In this document: positions 15,372 through 23,499 of the stretch, one piece after another | How the letters are laid out: every line of letters starts with the position of its first letter | Position numbering within the stretch: position 1 is the first letter of the stretch | Assembly (NCBI RefSeq): GCF_030517065.1 | Contig: NZ_CP103950.1 | Coordinates: 1,736,001-1,800,000, forward strand | Direction: 5' to 3' | DNA length: 64,000 nt | From: Riemerella columbina | Lineage (GTDB): Bacteria > Bacteroidota > Bacteroidia > Flavobacteriales > Weeksellaceae | Made by a program: the position numbers and the translations under genes | The notes under the pieces: model-generated | Database searches by the model: none | What the model saw: the letters and a program-made list of their open reading frames with translations, nothing else | What the model was told of the DNA's origin: nothing

Positions 15372-16610
15372 TTGAAAATCCAGTTAGAACCCTTAAAAAC
15401 CCTAAGAAATACCGAGTTCCGAGCGCTATTATTGGGGCGTTTTTTTCTTATTTTAGCTTTCAGAATGATGGCTACGCTCTTAGGTTGGTGGGTTTATCAA
15501 CTGACTAAAAACCCTTTATCCATTGGGCTTATCGGACTTTCGGAGGTGGTGCCTGCCGTTTCTACAGCGCTCTACGCAGGGCATGTGATTGATATGAACG
15601 AGAAAAAGAAAATGCTCCTCCTCTGCAACTACGCTTATATAGTGCTGGTGGGTGCGCTTATGAGCTTGGCATTTCTATCGCCGAAGCTCAACCTTACAGG
15701 CTACCAAACCACCTATTTTATTTATGGCATTATCTTTCTCACGGGGATTTGTAGGGCTTTTATTGGACCTTTGGTTCCCACGATGATTCCCAAAATTGTT
15801 AAAAAAGAAAACTTGCCCAATGCCATTACCCTCAACCAAGCCACTTTTCTCACCTCTTCCGTTTGCGGACACGCTTTGGGCGGCTTTCTCATTGCTTTAA
15901 TTACAATCAAATGGACTTTAGCCGTGATCATCGGTTTGATGCTCTTCGCCTCTTTATTTTTCTGGAAACTCAAGCCTCAATCCTCTGAACACAACAAAAA
16001 AGAAGTCCAAATTTTGGAAAGTATGCGAGAGGGCATTGCCTATATTTATAAAACGAAGGAAATTCTGGGCGCACTCTGTTTAGATATGTTTGCCGTGCTG
16101 TTTGGCGGTGCCGTAGCGATGATTCCTGTCTTTGCAAGCGATATTCTCAAAGTGGGCGCTCAAGGTTTTGGATTGCTCAATGCCGCTTCGGACATTGGTT
16201 CTATGTGTATCATCATTTTGCTTTCCTTTGTGCCACTCAAACGACATCAAGGCAAAATATTACTGGTTGCCGTGGCTGGCTTTGGGCTGTGCATCATCGG
16301 TTTTGGGTTATCTAAACTCTATTGGCTTTCGTTTTTATTTTTGATGCTTTCGGGGATGTTAGACGGCATTTCTGTGGTGGTGCGAGGTACCATTGTCCAG
16401 CTGAAAACGCCTGACCATATCCGTGGGCGCGTGCTGAGCGTTAATTCTATTTTCATTATGTCCAGCAATGAGATGGGGCAATTTGAAAGCGGCGTAGCAG
16501 CGAAACTCCTCGGTGTGGTGCGTTCTGTGGTTTTGGGTGGCACAATGACCGTGCTGATTGCCCTCTCCGTGGGCTTATTCAATAAAAAACTAAGACAGAT
16601 GAGTTACTAA
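15372..16610 (+). CDS. MFS transporter (exporter-like)
   Basis: 412-aa, about 12-TM major facilitator with the TFLTSSVCGHALGGFL segment in TM5 and a typical DHIRGRVLSV motif in the second half, like the enterobactin-exporter/MFS_3 type. The only start that keeps the conserved N-terminal LKTLRNTEFRALLLGRFF segment is TTG 15372; the next in-frame ATG would remove most of TM1. It lies 35 bases after the GH3 gene and is probably transcribed with it. Substrate unknown. Confidence 0.87.
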   Translation: MKIQLEPLKTLRNTEFRALLLGRFFLILAFRMMATLLGWWVYQLTKNPLSIGLIGLSEVVPAVSTALYAGHVIDMNEKKKMLLLCNYAYIVLVGALMSLAFLSPKLNLTGYQTTYFIYGIIFLTGICRAFIGPLVPTMIPKIVKKENLPNAITLNQATFLTSSVCGHALGGFLIALITIKWTLAVIIGLMLFASLFFWKLKPQSSEHNKKEVQILESMREGIAYIYKTKEILGALCLDMFAVLFGGAVAMIPVFASDILKVGAQGFGLLNAASDIGSMCIIILLSFVPLKRHQGKILLVAVAGFGLCIIGFGLSKLYWLSFLFLMLSGMLDGISVVVRGTIVQLKTPDHIRGRVLSVNSIFIMSSNEMGQFESGVAAKLLGVVRSVVLGGTMTVLIALSVGLFNKKLRQMSY

Positions 16611-16691
16611 TGGGTTTTTATGATTTCTATCGCCCCATATCCAGTTGTTTTATTCTGAAAAAATACGGAACTTTGCACAAAATAAAGACTT

Positions 16692-17342
16692 ATGCTTACT
16701 GTACTTTCTCAAAACGCCTCCTTAATAACGGAGTGGATTAACGATTTACGCAATGTAGATGTCCAAAACGACCGTATGAAATTTCGTAGAAACTTGGAGC
16801 GTATTGGCGAAATTGCAGCGTATGAAATCAGCAAACACCTGCCTTTTAACCCTGTTGAAATCACCACACCTTTGGCACAAATTAACTCCCAACAGATTAG
16901 TACCCAACCTGTTATCACAACGATACTAAGAGCTGGGGTTCCTTTATTTCAAGGCGTTCTCAATTATTTTGATAAAGCGGATTGTGGTTTTGTGGCGGCA
17001 TATAGAAAACACGATGCCAACGATTATTTTAGCATTAAGCAAGATTATCTGACTTGTCCCAATATAGAGGGGCGGCCTTTAATTGTGGCAGATCCTATGC
17101 TGGCAACGGGCGCTTCTTTGGTGGAAGCCATTAAGGATTTATTAACCAATGGTACGCCTTCGCAACTCCATATTGTGGCGGCTATTGCGAGCCAAGAGGG
17201 CGTGGATTGCATCTCCAAAACCTATCCTGAGGCTTATCTTTGGGTGGGCGCTTTAGATGAAAAACTGACCTCAAAAGGCTACATTACCCCTGGGCTTGGC
17301 GACGCTGGCGATTTAAGCTACGGCGAAAAACTCCAACGCTAA
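16692..17342 (+). CDS. upp: Uracil phosphoribosyltransferase
   Basis: Salvages uracil to UMP with PRPP. The 216-aa protein has the PRPP loop DPMLATGAS at 134-142 and the uracil-binding C-terminal YITPGLGDAGDLSYG. The start gives MLTVLSQNASL. Upstream, GAACTTTG at about 16670 resembles the -7 box with one change. The stop overlaps by 4 bases the end of the convergent folB gene. Confidence 0.96.
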   Translation: MLTVLSQNASLITEWINDLRNVDVQNDRMKFRRNLERIGEIAAYEISKHLPFNPVEITTPLAQINSQQISTQPVITTILRAGVPLFQGVLNYFDKADCGFVAAYRKHDANDYFSIKQDYLTCPNIEGRPLIVADPMLATGASLVEAIKDLLTNGTPSQLHIVAAIASQEGVDCISKTYPEAYLWVGALDEKLTSKGYITPGLGDAGDLSYGEKLQR

Positions 17343-17701
17343 TGCAATGGCGTGAGCGTTAATACCACGCTGGCACCCTTCATCTCCCCTTTCATTGGTG
17401 GGGCTACTTTGGTTAATTTAATTTCTAAATGGGTCATTTGTGGAAAGCGAAGGCTCACTTTTTTGAGAATTCGCCCTGCGGCATGCTCCAACAATTGAGA
17501 TGGAATCGCCATTTCCTCGTGGATGATATCGTTAATTTCCGCATAGCTAACGGTATCCGATAAACAATCCGTTTCGGCGGCTTTCCATAAATCTAAGTCG
17601 CATTTTAGGGTGATTAAATAATCTGTGCCGACGATGTTTTCCTCTGGCAACACCCCGTGAAATGCATAGATTTTAATATCTTCTAAAATAATTTGTGCCA
17701 T
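17339..17701 (-). CDS. folB: Dihydroneopterin aldolase
   Basis: Folate-pathway enzyme converting dihydroneopterin to 6-hydroxymethyl-dihydropterin. 120 aa; visible family blocks are the opening IILEDIKIYAFHGVLPEE (with the active-site YAFHGV), LSDTVSYAEI in the middle (with the pterin-binding acid later in LLEHAAGRI) and a closing VTLTPL strand. Last gene of the yicC-gmk-hypothetical-folB operon, starting 6 bases after the preceding stop. Confidence 0.92.
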   Translation of the reverse strand: MAQIILEDIKIYAFHGVLPEENIVGTDYLITLKCDLDLWKAAETDCLSDTVSYAEINDIIHEEMAIPSQLLEHAAGRILKKVSLRFPQMTHLEIKLTKVAPPMKGEMKGASVVLTLTPLH

Positions 17702-17707
17702 ATTCTA

Positions 17708-18163
17708 TCACGCGTTAAAAGAATCGTCAATCAGTAGCGCGTAAGGAAATTCGTACTTCAGAGCGAGGTAAATTTCTTCTAAAAGCTGATATTGAGAATC
17801 CTCTTCGGCAGTTTCCTCCAATTCCGAAAAGAAAGTGTTTTCTTCTATAAATAAGATGGTTTTCTCTGGGTGGAGCATTTTAAGCACGCCTGCATCAGCC
17901 ATAGTTCCAGTGAACAGTACTGTTTCTTGCGCTACGGTTTTCAGCTGTTCTGATACCTCTTTTAGCGTTCCCACAAAGTCGGCTATCGCTTGGCTCGCCT
18001 CCACTTCTTGGGAGGTGTGCACGGCAACCCAGATGTTTTTTTCGGTTTTTAATTTTGAAATTTCATCTACCAATTGCTCGGACTCTGGCAATTTCAAATC
18101 TTCAAATAAAGCCAAATCAGGCACAGGAAGATTGGCATTTTTAAGGTTATTTTCGTCTTTCAT
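17708..18163 (-). CDS. Conserved flavobacterial hypothetical protein in the gmk operon
   Basis: 151-aa acidic soluble protein with no signal peptide or membrane segment. The N-terminal 50 residues are charged, and the rest has alternating hydrophobic strands (NIWVAVHTS, TVLFTGTMADAG, KTILFIEENTFF) and a C-terminal YLALKYEFPYALLIDDSFNA. I do not recognise a domain. Its tight packing between gmk (5-base gap) and folB (6-base gap) shows it is a real gene and co-expressed with nucleotide and folate enzymes. Confidence 0.75.
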   Translation of the reverse strand: MKDENNLKNANLPVPDLALFEDLKLPESEQLVDEISKLKTEKNIWVAVHTSQEVEASQAIADFVGTLKEVSEQLKTVAQETVLFTGTMADAGVLKMLHPEKTILFIEENTFFSELEETAEEDSQYQLLEEIYLALKYEFPYALLIDDSFNA

Positions 18164-18168
18164 TGGTT

Positions 18169-18729
18169 TTAATTTAAAAATTCTTGGAGTGCAGTTTCTA
18201 TTTCTTTTTGAGCTTGGTGGAGTTCATCATTAACAATCACTCGGTCAAAATGCGCTTGATAAGTCAGCTCCTCTTCAGCTTTTGCCAATCGGGTTTTGAT
18301 GGTTTCCTCGCTATCGGTGCCTCTTTGTTTTAAACGGCGCTCCAGCTCTTCCACATTGGGCGGCGCCACAAAAATGGAAAGCGATTGGTCTTTAAAAATC
18401 TTTTTCAGATTAACGCCTCCCACCACATCTACATCAAAGATGACCACCTTACCAGCCTGCCAAATGCGTTCTATTTCGGACTTTAGCGTGCCATAATATT
18501 GGTCTTGATAAACCTCTTCATACTCCACAAAAGCCTCTTCACCAATCTTCTGGCGAAAGTCTTCTGGCGAGAAAAAATAATAATCTTTGCCGTGTTGCTC
18601 TACGCCTCGGGGCGCCCTTGTGGTAGCAGATATGGAAAATTCCAGCATAGGGAATTGCGCTAAACAATGCTTCACCAAAGTGGTTTTTCCGCTTCCTGAT
18701 GGCGCCGAAAATATAATGACTTTATTCAA
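18169..18729 (-). CDS. gmk: Guanylate kinase
   Basis: Phosphorylates GMP to GDP. 186 aa with P-loop APSGSGKTTLV near residue 9, the GMP-binding SISATTRAPRGVEQHGKDYYFF region, EYEEVYQDQYYGT, and VIFDVDVVGG for the Walker B-like strand. It follows yicC by 19 bases, the common yicC-gmk arrangement. Confidence 0.96.
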   Translation of the reverse strand: MNKVIIFSAPSGSGKTTLVKHCLAQFPMLEFSISATTRAPRGVEQHGKDYYFFSPEDFRQKIGEEAFVEYEEVYQDQYYGTLKSEIERIWQAGKVVIFDVDVVGGVNLKKIFKDQSLSIFVAPPNVEELERRLKQRGTDSEETIKTRLAKAEEELTYQAHFDRVIVNDELHQAQKEIETALQEFLN

Positions 18730-18748
18730 AATAAATGGTTTTTAAAAG

Positions 18749-19609
18749 TTATAAAACATTGAGGGTCTGCTCTTTAATTTTCTCCAAATCATCTTTCATC
18801 AAGACTACTAATTTTTGGATTTGAGCGTGGTTGGCTTTGGAACCCAGCGTATTGATTTCCCTGCCGATTTCTTGGGCGATGAAGCCCAACTTTTTACCGT
18901 TGCAGGTTTCATTTTGCATCACTTCCTCATAATAATTCAAATGCTGAGAAAGCCTTACTTTTTCCTCTGCAATATCCAGTTTTTCAGTATAATACGCCAT
19001 TTCTTGATAGAAGCGGGTTTCATCGATTGCCTCAAATTCTTGCAGCGTTTTTTGGTATTTTTCTTTAATCGCGACCATTCTTTCACGTTCATAAGGCGCC
19101 ACTTCTGCAAGGTACTGCCGAATATGATTCAAATTGTTCTGCAATTCTTGGTGTAAAGATGCCCCCTCCGCCTCGCGAAATTCTATCAATCTGGTTATGG
19201 CTTCGTTCAGTAATTGCTCTATAAATGCCCACTCTTCCTCGGTGATGGCTTCCGTTTTTGCGGTGGTGCTATCGGGAAGTTTCATCGCGATTTTTAGGAG
19301 TTCATACTCTGGCGTTTCTGTACCGCTAACGGCTTTCAGCTGCGCCATATAGTCTTGGAGAACGCTTGTATTAAGGGTAATTTGGCTCTCTTGCACCAGA
19401 TTTTCTACATTAAAATAGACATCTACCTTGCCCCTAATCACCCGCTCTGAGAGTATTTTTTTTAAGGTAAATTCCTTTTCTTTATACACCGAAGGCCATC
19501 TGAGGTTGACATCCAAACTCTTGCTATTGACCGCCCTTAGGTCTATGCTTATTTTTTTATTTTCAAAAACGCCTTCGGCTCTCCCGAAGCCTGTCATAGA
19601 TGCTATCAT
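18749..19609 (-). CDS. yicC: YicC family endoribonuclease
   Basis: 286-aa YicC-like protein, a family with RNase activity implicated in sRNA turnover. Conserved ends: MIASMTGFGRAEG at the start and REINTLGSKANHAQIQKLVV...KIKEQTLNVL at the C-terminus. The open frame extends to 19657, but a TATCTTTG promoter box at 19626-19633 lies inside that extension and MIASMTGFG is the family start, so ATG 19609 is chosen. First gene of the four-gene operon. Confidence 0.94.
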   Translation of the reverse strand: MIASMTGFGRAEGVFENKKISIDLRAVNSKSLDVNLRWPSVYKEKEFTLKKILSERVIRGKVDVYFNVENLVQESQITLNTSVLQDYMAQLKAVSGTETPEYELLKIAMKLPDSTTAKTEAITEEEWAFIEQLLNEAITRLIEFREAEGASLHQELQNNLNHIRQYLAEVAPYERERMVAIKEKYQKTLQEFEAIDETRFYQEMAYYTEKLDIAEEKVRLSQHLNYYEEVMQNETCNGKKLGFIAQEIGREINTLGSKANHAQIQKLVVLMKDDLEKIKEQTLNVL

Positions 19610-19625
19610 ACCCAATATTATGTTG

Positions 19626-19633
19626 CAAAGATA
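19626..19633 (-). promoter_or_regulatory. -7 promoter box for the yicC-gmk operon
   Basis: TATCTTTG on the minus strand at 19633-19626, 16 bases before ATG 19609. It decides the yicC start. Confidence 0.65.
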
Positions 19634-19726
19634 AAAATTATTCATTGAATACGGCACCTCGCCCGCCCATCCTTTTTTTATGCAGAAGTGGTATTCACGA
19701 CAGTGATTTGATATCCAATGAAAAAA

Positions 19727-20527
19727 TTATCGTCCTTTATAAGTTGGTTTTCTCTTCTCTATAAATGCTTGGACGCCCTCTAAAAAGTCCTCTGTTTCTG
19801 CGACATCTTGTTGTAAAATACTCTCTAAATCCAACTGTTCCGAAAGGTTATTTTGCTCCGCACGGTTGAAGGCTTTTTTGGTTAAACCCAGTGCCACCGT
19901 AGGCTGATGGGCAATATGGGACAGCAATTGGAGTGCTGCATTTTCAAATTCTTCATCCTTAAATACATCGGCAATAAGCCCTCTCATCAGCGCCTCTTGT
20001 GTGGAGATTTTTTTGCCTGTATATGCCCAATAATGTGCTAATGAGCGCCCAACCAACTTCGGTAAATAATAAGTACCCGCCGTATCTGGGATAAGACCTA
20101 TATTAGAAAAAGCCATAGAAAAATATGCAGATTCTTTAGCCACGGCAAAATCACAGATGAGAGCGAGCATCGCCCCAGCACCCACCGCAGGACCGTTCAC
20201 CAAAGCGATAACGGGCTTTTTACATTGCACAATCGCCTTGACCAATGGGTTATAATAATCAATAATGATGCGCTGTATAAAACGCTCTTCATTTAATTCT
20301 TCTTTATAATGCAAGGCTTCTTTCAAATTCTGCCCTGAGCAAAACGCAGCCCCACGCCCACTAATCGCAATGCAGCGCACATGTTCATCCGCATCTGCCT
20401 CTTTGATGAGTTTGAGCAATTCCTCAAGCATCGTTCTATTAAGGCTATTATAAGTCTCGGGCTGATTTAAATAAACGATTTGTAAAGCGCCCTCAAAATG
20501 GGTTTCTACATCAATGGTCTTATACAT
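19727..20527 (-). CDS. Enoyl-CoA hydratase/isomerase family protein
   Basis: 266-aa crotonase-fold enzyme. Oxyanion-hole segments are visible as SGRGAAFCSGQNLKEA and NGPAVGAGAMLALICDFAVA, and the C-terminus has the usual FLEGVQAFIEKRKPTYKGR. The catalytic glutamate of classical hydratases is not obvious: the second position reads GLIPDTAGTYYLPKLVG with D in place of E, as in PaaG-type isomerases, so an isomerase or phenylacetate-like role is possible. Single gene with its own promoter (20548-20555). Confidence 0.87.
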   Translation of the reverse strand: MYKTIDVETHFEGALQIVYLNQPETYNSLNRTMLEELLKLIKEADADEHVRCIAISGRGAAFCSGQNLKEALHYKEELNEERFIQRIIIDYYNPLVKAIVQCKKPVIALVNGPAVGAGAMLALICDFAVAKESAYFSMAFSNIGLIPDTAGTYYLPKLVGRSLAHYWAYTGKKISTQEALMRGLIADVFKDEEFENAALQLLSHIAHQPTVALGLTKKAFNRAEQNNLSEQLDLESILQQDVAETEDFLEGVQAFIEKRKPTYKGR

Positions 20528-20547
20528 TTTAATACGATTTTAGATTT

Positions 20548-20555
20548 CAAATATA
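20548..20555 (-). promoter_or_regulatory. -7 promoter box for the enoyl-CoA hydratase gene
   Basis: TATATTTG on the minus strand at 20555-20548, 20 bases before the ATG at 20527. Confidence 0.6.
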
Positions 20556-20714
20556 ATGATTTTTTTGAGGTGATAAAAATTAAAAACGAGACCTCAATTG
20601 AACTGCCCTCTACCGCTTTATTTTTAGCAAGCCTCTTGATTTTAAATTGAAAAAACGAAACTTATTGTCTAATTTGGTTAAAAATACTATCTTTAAACTC
20701 TGAAAAAAACGAGT

Positions 20715-22343
20715 ATGGATTTACAATTTAATAAAAACGAAGATCTTAATAAGCTGAAACTCTCTGCCATTAACCAACTTTTGAGCAAAATAAAAGAAGG
20801 TGGCGGTAAAAAGCGTTTAGAAAAATTAAAAAGCGAGGGCAAAATGACTGCCAGAGAGCGTATAGATTACCTTTTAGACCAAGGCAAAGACAGCATTGAA
20901 ATCGGGGCTTTTGCAGGCTATGAGATGTATGAAGAACACGGCGGTTGTCCAGCTGGTGGCGTGATAGTAAAAATAGGATATATCTCTGGTAAACAATGCA
21001 TTGTGGTTGCTAATGATGCCTCAGTGAAGGCTGGTGCTTGGTTCCCCATTACAGGGAAGAAAAATCTGCGCGCTCAAGAAATTGCGATGGAAAATCGCCT
21101 GCCTATTATTTATTTGGTGGATTCTGCGGGGGTATACCTCCCAATGCAAGATGAAATTTTCCCTGATAAAGAGCATTTTGGGCGTATTTTTCGGAATAAT
21201 GCGAAGATGAGCGCTATGGGCATCATTCAAATTTCTGCCGTGATGGGCAGTTGCGTGGCTGGCGGTGCCTACCTTCCCATTATGAGCGATGAGGCGATGA
21301 TTGTTGATAAAACAGGTTCTATATTTTTGGCTGGTAGTTATTTGGTCAAAGCCGCCATCGGCGAAAATATAGACAACGAAACCTTGGGAGGCGCTACCAC
21401 GCATTGCTCCATTTCTGGCGTTACTGACTACAAAGCGAAAAATGATCAAGATGCCTTAGACCGCATTAAAAATATTATGAAATCCATCGGTGATTTTGAA
21501 AAAGCGGGGTTTGATAGGATTGAAAGCTTCCCTCCGAAAGAAAATCCAGAGCATATTTTTGGCATCATCCCAGCGGCAAGATCGGAGCAATATGACACTT
21601 ATGAAATCATTAAATGCCTTGTAGATCAATCTGAATATGAGGAATATAAGCCCGATTATGGCAAGTCTATCATCTGCGCTACCGCGAGGATTGATGGCTG
21701 GAGCGTGGGCATTGTAGCCAACCAAAGGAAATTGGTCAAGAGTGGCAAAGGCGAGATGCAGTTTGGTGGCGTTATCTACTCTGATTCCGCTGATAAAGCC
21801 ACGCGATTTATTGCCAATTGTAATCAAAGAAAAATTCCACTGGTTTTTCTCCAAGATGTTACAGGCTTTATGGTGGGGTCTAAATCTGAACACGGCGGCA
21901 TTATTAAAGATGGTGCCAAAATGGTGAATGCCGTTTCTAACTCCGTGGTGCCTAAATTTACCATCATCACAGGGAATTCTTATGGCGCGGGCAACTATGC
22001 GATGTGTGGCAAAGCCTATGACCCTCGCCTGATTGTGGCTTGGCCTTGGGCGGAATTGGCGGTTATGGGCGGTACGCAAGCGGCAAAAGTTTTAGCGCAA
22101 ATCCAAGAAAGCACTTTGAAAAGACAGGGCAAGGTAATCACCGAAGAAGAGCACAACCGCATCTTAGACGAAATTTCCAAAAAATACCAAAAACAAACCG
22201 AACCTACCTATGCGGCGGCACGCCTCTGGACTGATGCCATCATCAATCCTTTGGATACCCGAAAGTGGATCTCTATGGGGATAGAAGCTGCCAACCACGC
22301 ACCTATTACTGAGAAATTTAATTTAGGCGTTATTCAGGTATAA
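20715..22343 (+). CDS. Acyl-CoA carboxylase carboxyltransferase (beta) subunit
   Basis: 542-aa carboxyltransferase of the propionyl-/methylcrotonyl-CoA carboxylase family, moving CO2 from biotin to an acyl-CoA. The biotin-side half has DSAGVYLPMQDEIFPDKEHF and SAVMGSCVAGGAYLPIMSDE; the acyl-CoA half has FLQDVTGFMVG and ITGNSYGAGNYAMCGKAYDP. The DSAGVYLP...FPDKEHFGR pattern is closer to methylcrotonyl-CoA carboxylase than to AccD. No biotin-carboxylase (alpha) gene is adjacent. A TATCTTTA near-box precedes it. Confidence 0.92.
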   Translation: MDLQFNKNEDLNKLKLSAINQLLSKIKEGGGKKRLEKLKSEGKMTARERIDYLLDQGKDSIEIGAFAGYEMYEEHGGCPAGGVIVKIGYISGKQCIVVANDASVKAGAWFPITGKKNLRAQEIAMENRLPIIYLVDSAGVYLPMQDEIFPDKEHFGRIFRNNAKMSAMGIIQISAVMGSCVAGGAYLPIMSDEAMIVDKTGSIFLAGSYLVKAAIGENIDNETLGGATTHCSISGVTDYKAKNDQDALDRIKNIMKSIGDFEKAGFDRIESFPPKENPEHIFGIIPAARSEQYDTYEIIKCLVDQSEYEEYKPDYGKSIICATARIDGWSVGIVANQRKLVKSGKGEMQFGGVIYSDSADKATRFIANCNQRKIPLVFLQDVTGFMVGSKSEHGGIIKDGAKMVNAVSNSVVPKFTIITGNSYGAGNYAMCGKAYDPRLIVAWPWAELAVMGGTQAAKVLAQIQESTLKRQGKVITEEEHNRILDEISKKYQKQTEPTYAAARLWTDAIINPLDTRKWISMGIEAANHAPITEKFNLGVIQV

Positions 22344-22372
22344 TGTTATAACGATTATAAAATTATTGATAA

Positions 22373-22407
22373 AACTTCTATTATATGGTATAATAGAAGT
22401 TTTTTTA
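22373..22407 (+). terminator. Intrinsic terminator after the carboxyltransferase gene
   Basis: AACTTCTATTATA (22373-22385) and TATAATAGAAGTT (22389-22401) pair perfectly over 13 bp with a 3-nt loop, then a T-run. Confidence 0.9.
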
Positions 22408-22450
22408 TGGGGTGTTTTTCTTTAATATGTTATAATTCAGTTAATGTTTT

Positions 22451-22481
22451 TTGTATGCTATAAATAAATAGTGTAAATTTG
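22451..22481 (+). promoter_or_regulatory. Promoter of the secreted hypothetical gene
   Basis: TTG at 22451-22453 and TAAATTTG at 22474-22481 with 20 bases between; ATG follows at 22507. Confidence 0.65.
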
Positions 22482-22506
22482 CTAAGTATTTATAAATTAT
22501 ATTGAT

Positions 22507-23136
22507 ATGAAAATATTTATTAACTTATTTTTTTCATCTTTATCAGCATTGGCTTTTGCTCAATGCCAAATTGATGGACAGAGTGAAATTGTATTAGGAA
22601 GCTCCGCCTCTTATTCAATAGAGAAGGAAGCCGCTCAATGTAAAGAATGTCATTTATGGAAATCTGGAGATGCTAATATTCTAAAACTTGGTAGTGAAAA
22701 AAGACTCAATACGATAGAGGTAACGGCTCAGCAATTGGGTTCTACTGTTCTTTCTATTTCTTTCTTATCCCCTTCTGGCACTAAAGAATGTCAAAAGGAG
22801 GTTAAAGTGATCGCTCAACCTCAAAAGGAGATTGTTGCCGCTCCCAAGCCTACCAACGATTCTTGCGATATTGATATTTCGGATTTTAAGGAGGTAAAAA
22901 TCAATGATGGTCATATTATGATGCTTCCGCTAGGACAGGATAGTAATACGCCGTACCAATATCTATGGGATATCACTTACTTCAACAATCAAGCTTTTAA
23001 GTTTAAAGAAAAAACGCCTAATGTTAGCTATAATATCAATGATGGCATTAAGGATATTAAGCTGAAAATAACCAGTAAAAAATGTATTAAAGAACTCAGC
23101 AAAGCTTACCAAACAACTTTTTGGTATTATCTCTAA
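22507..23136 (+). CDS. Secreted hypothetical protein, PKD/Ig-like appearance
   Basis: 209 aa with a signal peptide (MKIFINLFFSSLSALAFAQ). The mature part is beta-rich with six cysteines in spaced positions (CQIDG, CKECHLW, ECQKEV, SCDIDI, KKCIKEL), and resembles PKD- or Ig-like segments of flavobacterial surface proteins (LGSSASYSI, GSTVLSISFLSPSG). There is no T9SS C-terminal domain. Function not recognised. It has its own promoter and a shared bidirectional terminator. Confidence 0.75.
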   Translation: MKIFINLFFSSLSALAFAQCQIDGQSEIVLGSSASYSIEKEAAQCKECHLWKSGDANILKLGSEKRLNTIEVTAQQLGSTVLSISFLSPSGTKECQKEVKVIAQPQKEIVAAPKPTNDSCDIDISDFKEVKINDGHIMMLPLGQDSNTPYQYLWDITYFNNQAFKFKEKTPNVSYNINDGIKDIKLKITSKKCIKELSKAYQTTFWYYL

Positions 23137-23157
23137 ATCGATTTAAAATTATTATAA

Positions 23158-23196
23158 AAAATAACTCCCTACCTTGTTTAAGATAGGGAGTTATTT
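23158..23196. terminator. Bidirectional terminator between convergent genes
   Basis: AATAACTCCCTACCTT and AAGATAGGGAGTTATT pair over 16 positions with one C/A mismatch around GTTT. An A-run before and T-rich sequence after let it serve both the 22507 gene and the minus-strand T9SS/PID-CTERM operon. Confidence 0.85.
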
Positions 23197-23213
23197 AATA
23201 ATACTACTATAAT

Positions 23214-23492
23214 TTATTTTACTGCTAATCTTCTCTCATAGCGTAAGTAGAACATATAACCTACAATTATCATTATACCTGCAATAAACAATAGCGATGT
23301 ATATTGATCCACAGGGACATCGTCTGGCTCACCAGGACCTACTACCCCAATATTTCCGCCTTGTCTGCCATTAGGTTGTGGCATATTGTTTGGCATAGCG
23401 TACTCTTGTGCTTTATTTAAATAAAAGAACAATAATGCTAATAGATAGGTTAATCTATTTAATACTAATTTTAAATTTATTTTTTTCATCAT
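23214..23492 (-). CDS. Small PID-CTERM-like protein with C-terminal membrane anchor
   Basis: 92 aa: N-terminal signal-like hydrophobic segment (about 15-28), a short proline/glycine linker, the motif GPGEPDDVPVDQY and a C-terminal transmembrane helix ending in a basic YLRYERRLAVK tail. This matches the tripartite layout of Bacteroidetes PID-CTERM proteins (motif, TM helix, basic end), once labelled signal peptidase. It sits 7 bases after the T9SS cargo gene and is co-transcribed. Role unknown; a sorting or membrane-anchoring partner is inference. Confidence 0.7.
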   Translation of the reverse strand: MMKKINLKLVLNRLTYLLALLFFYLNKAQEYAMPNNMPQPNGRQGGNIGVVGPGEPDDVPVDQYTSLLFIAGIMIIVGYMFYLRYERRLAVK

Positions 23493-23499
23493 TATCGTA

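Noticed and set aside
21021-22079. Long minus-strand frames of 142 and 207 codons inside the carboxyltransferase gene
   Set aside because: They are shadows of a well-supported plus-strand enzyme, with atypical His/Arg/Asn-rich composition.
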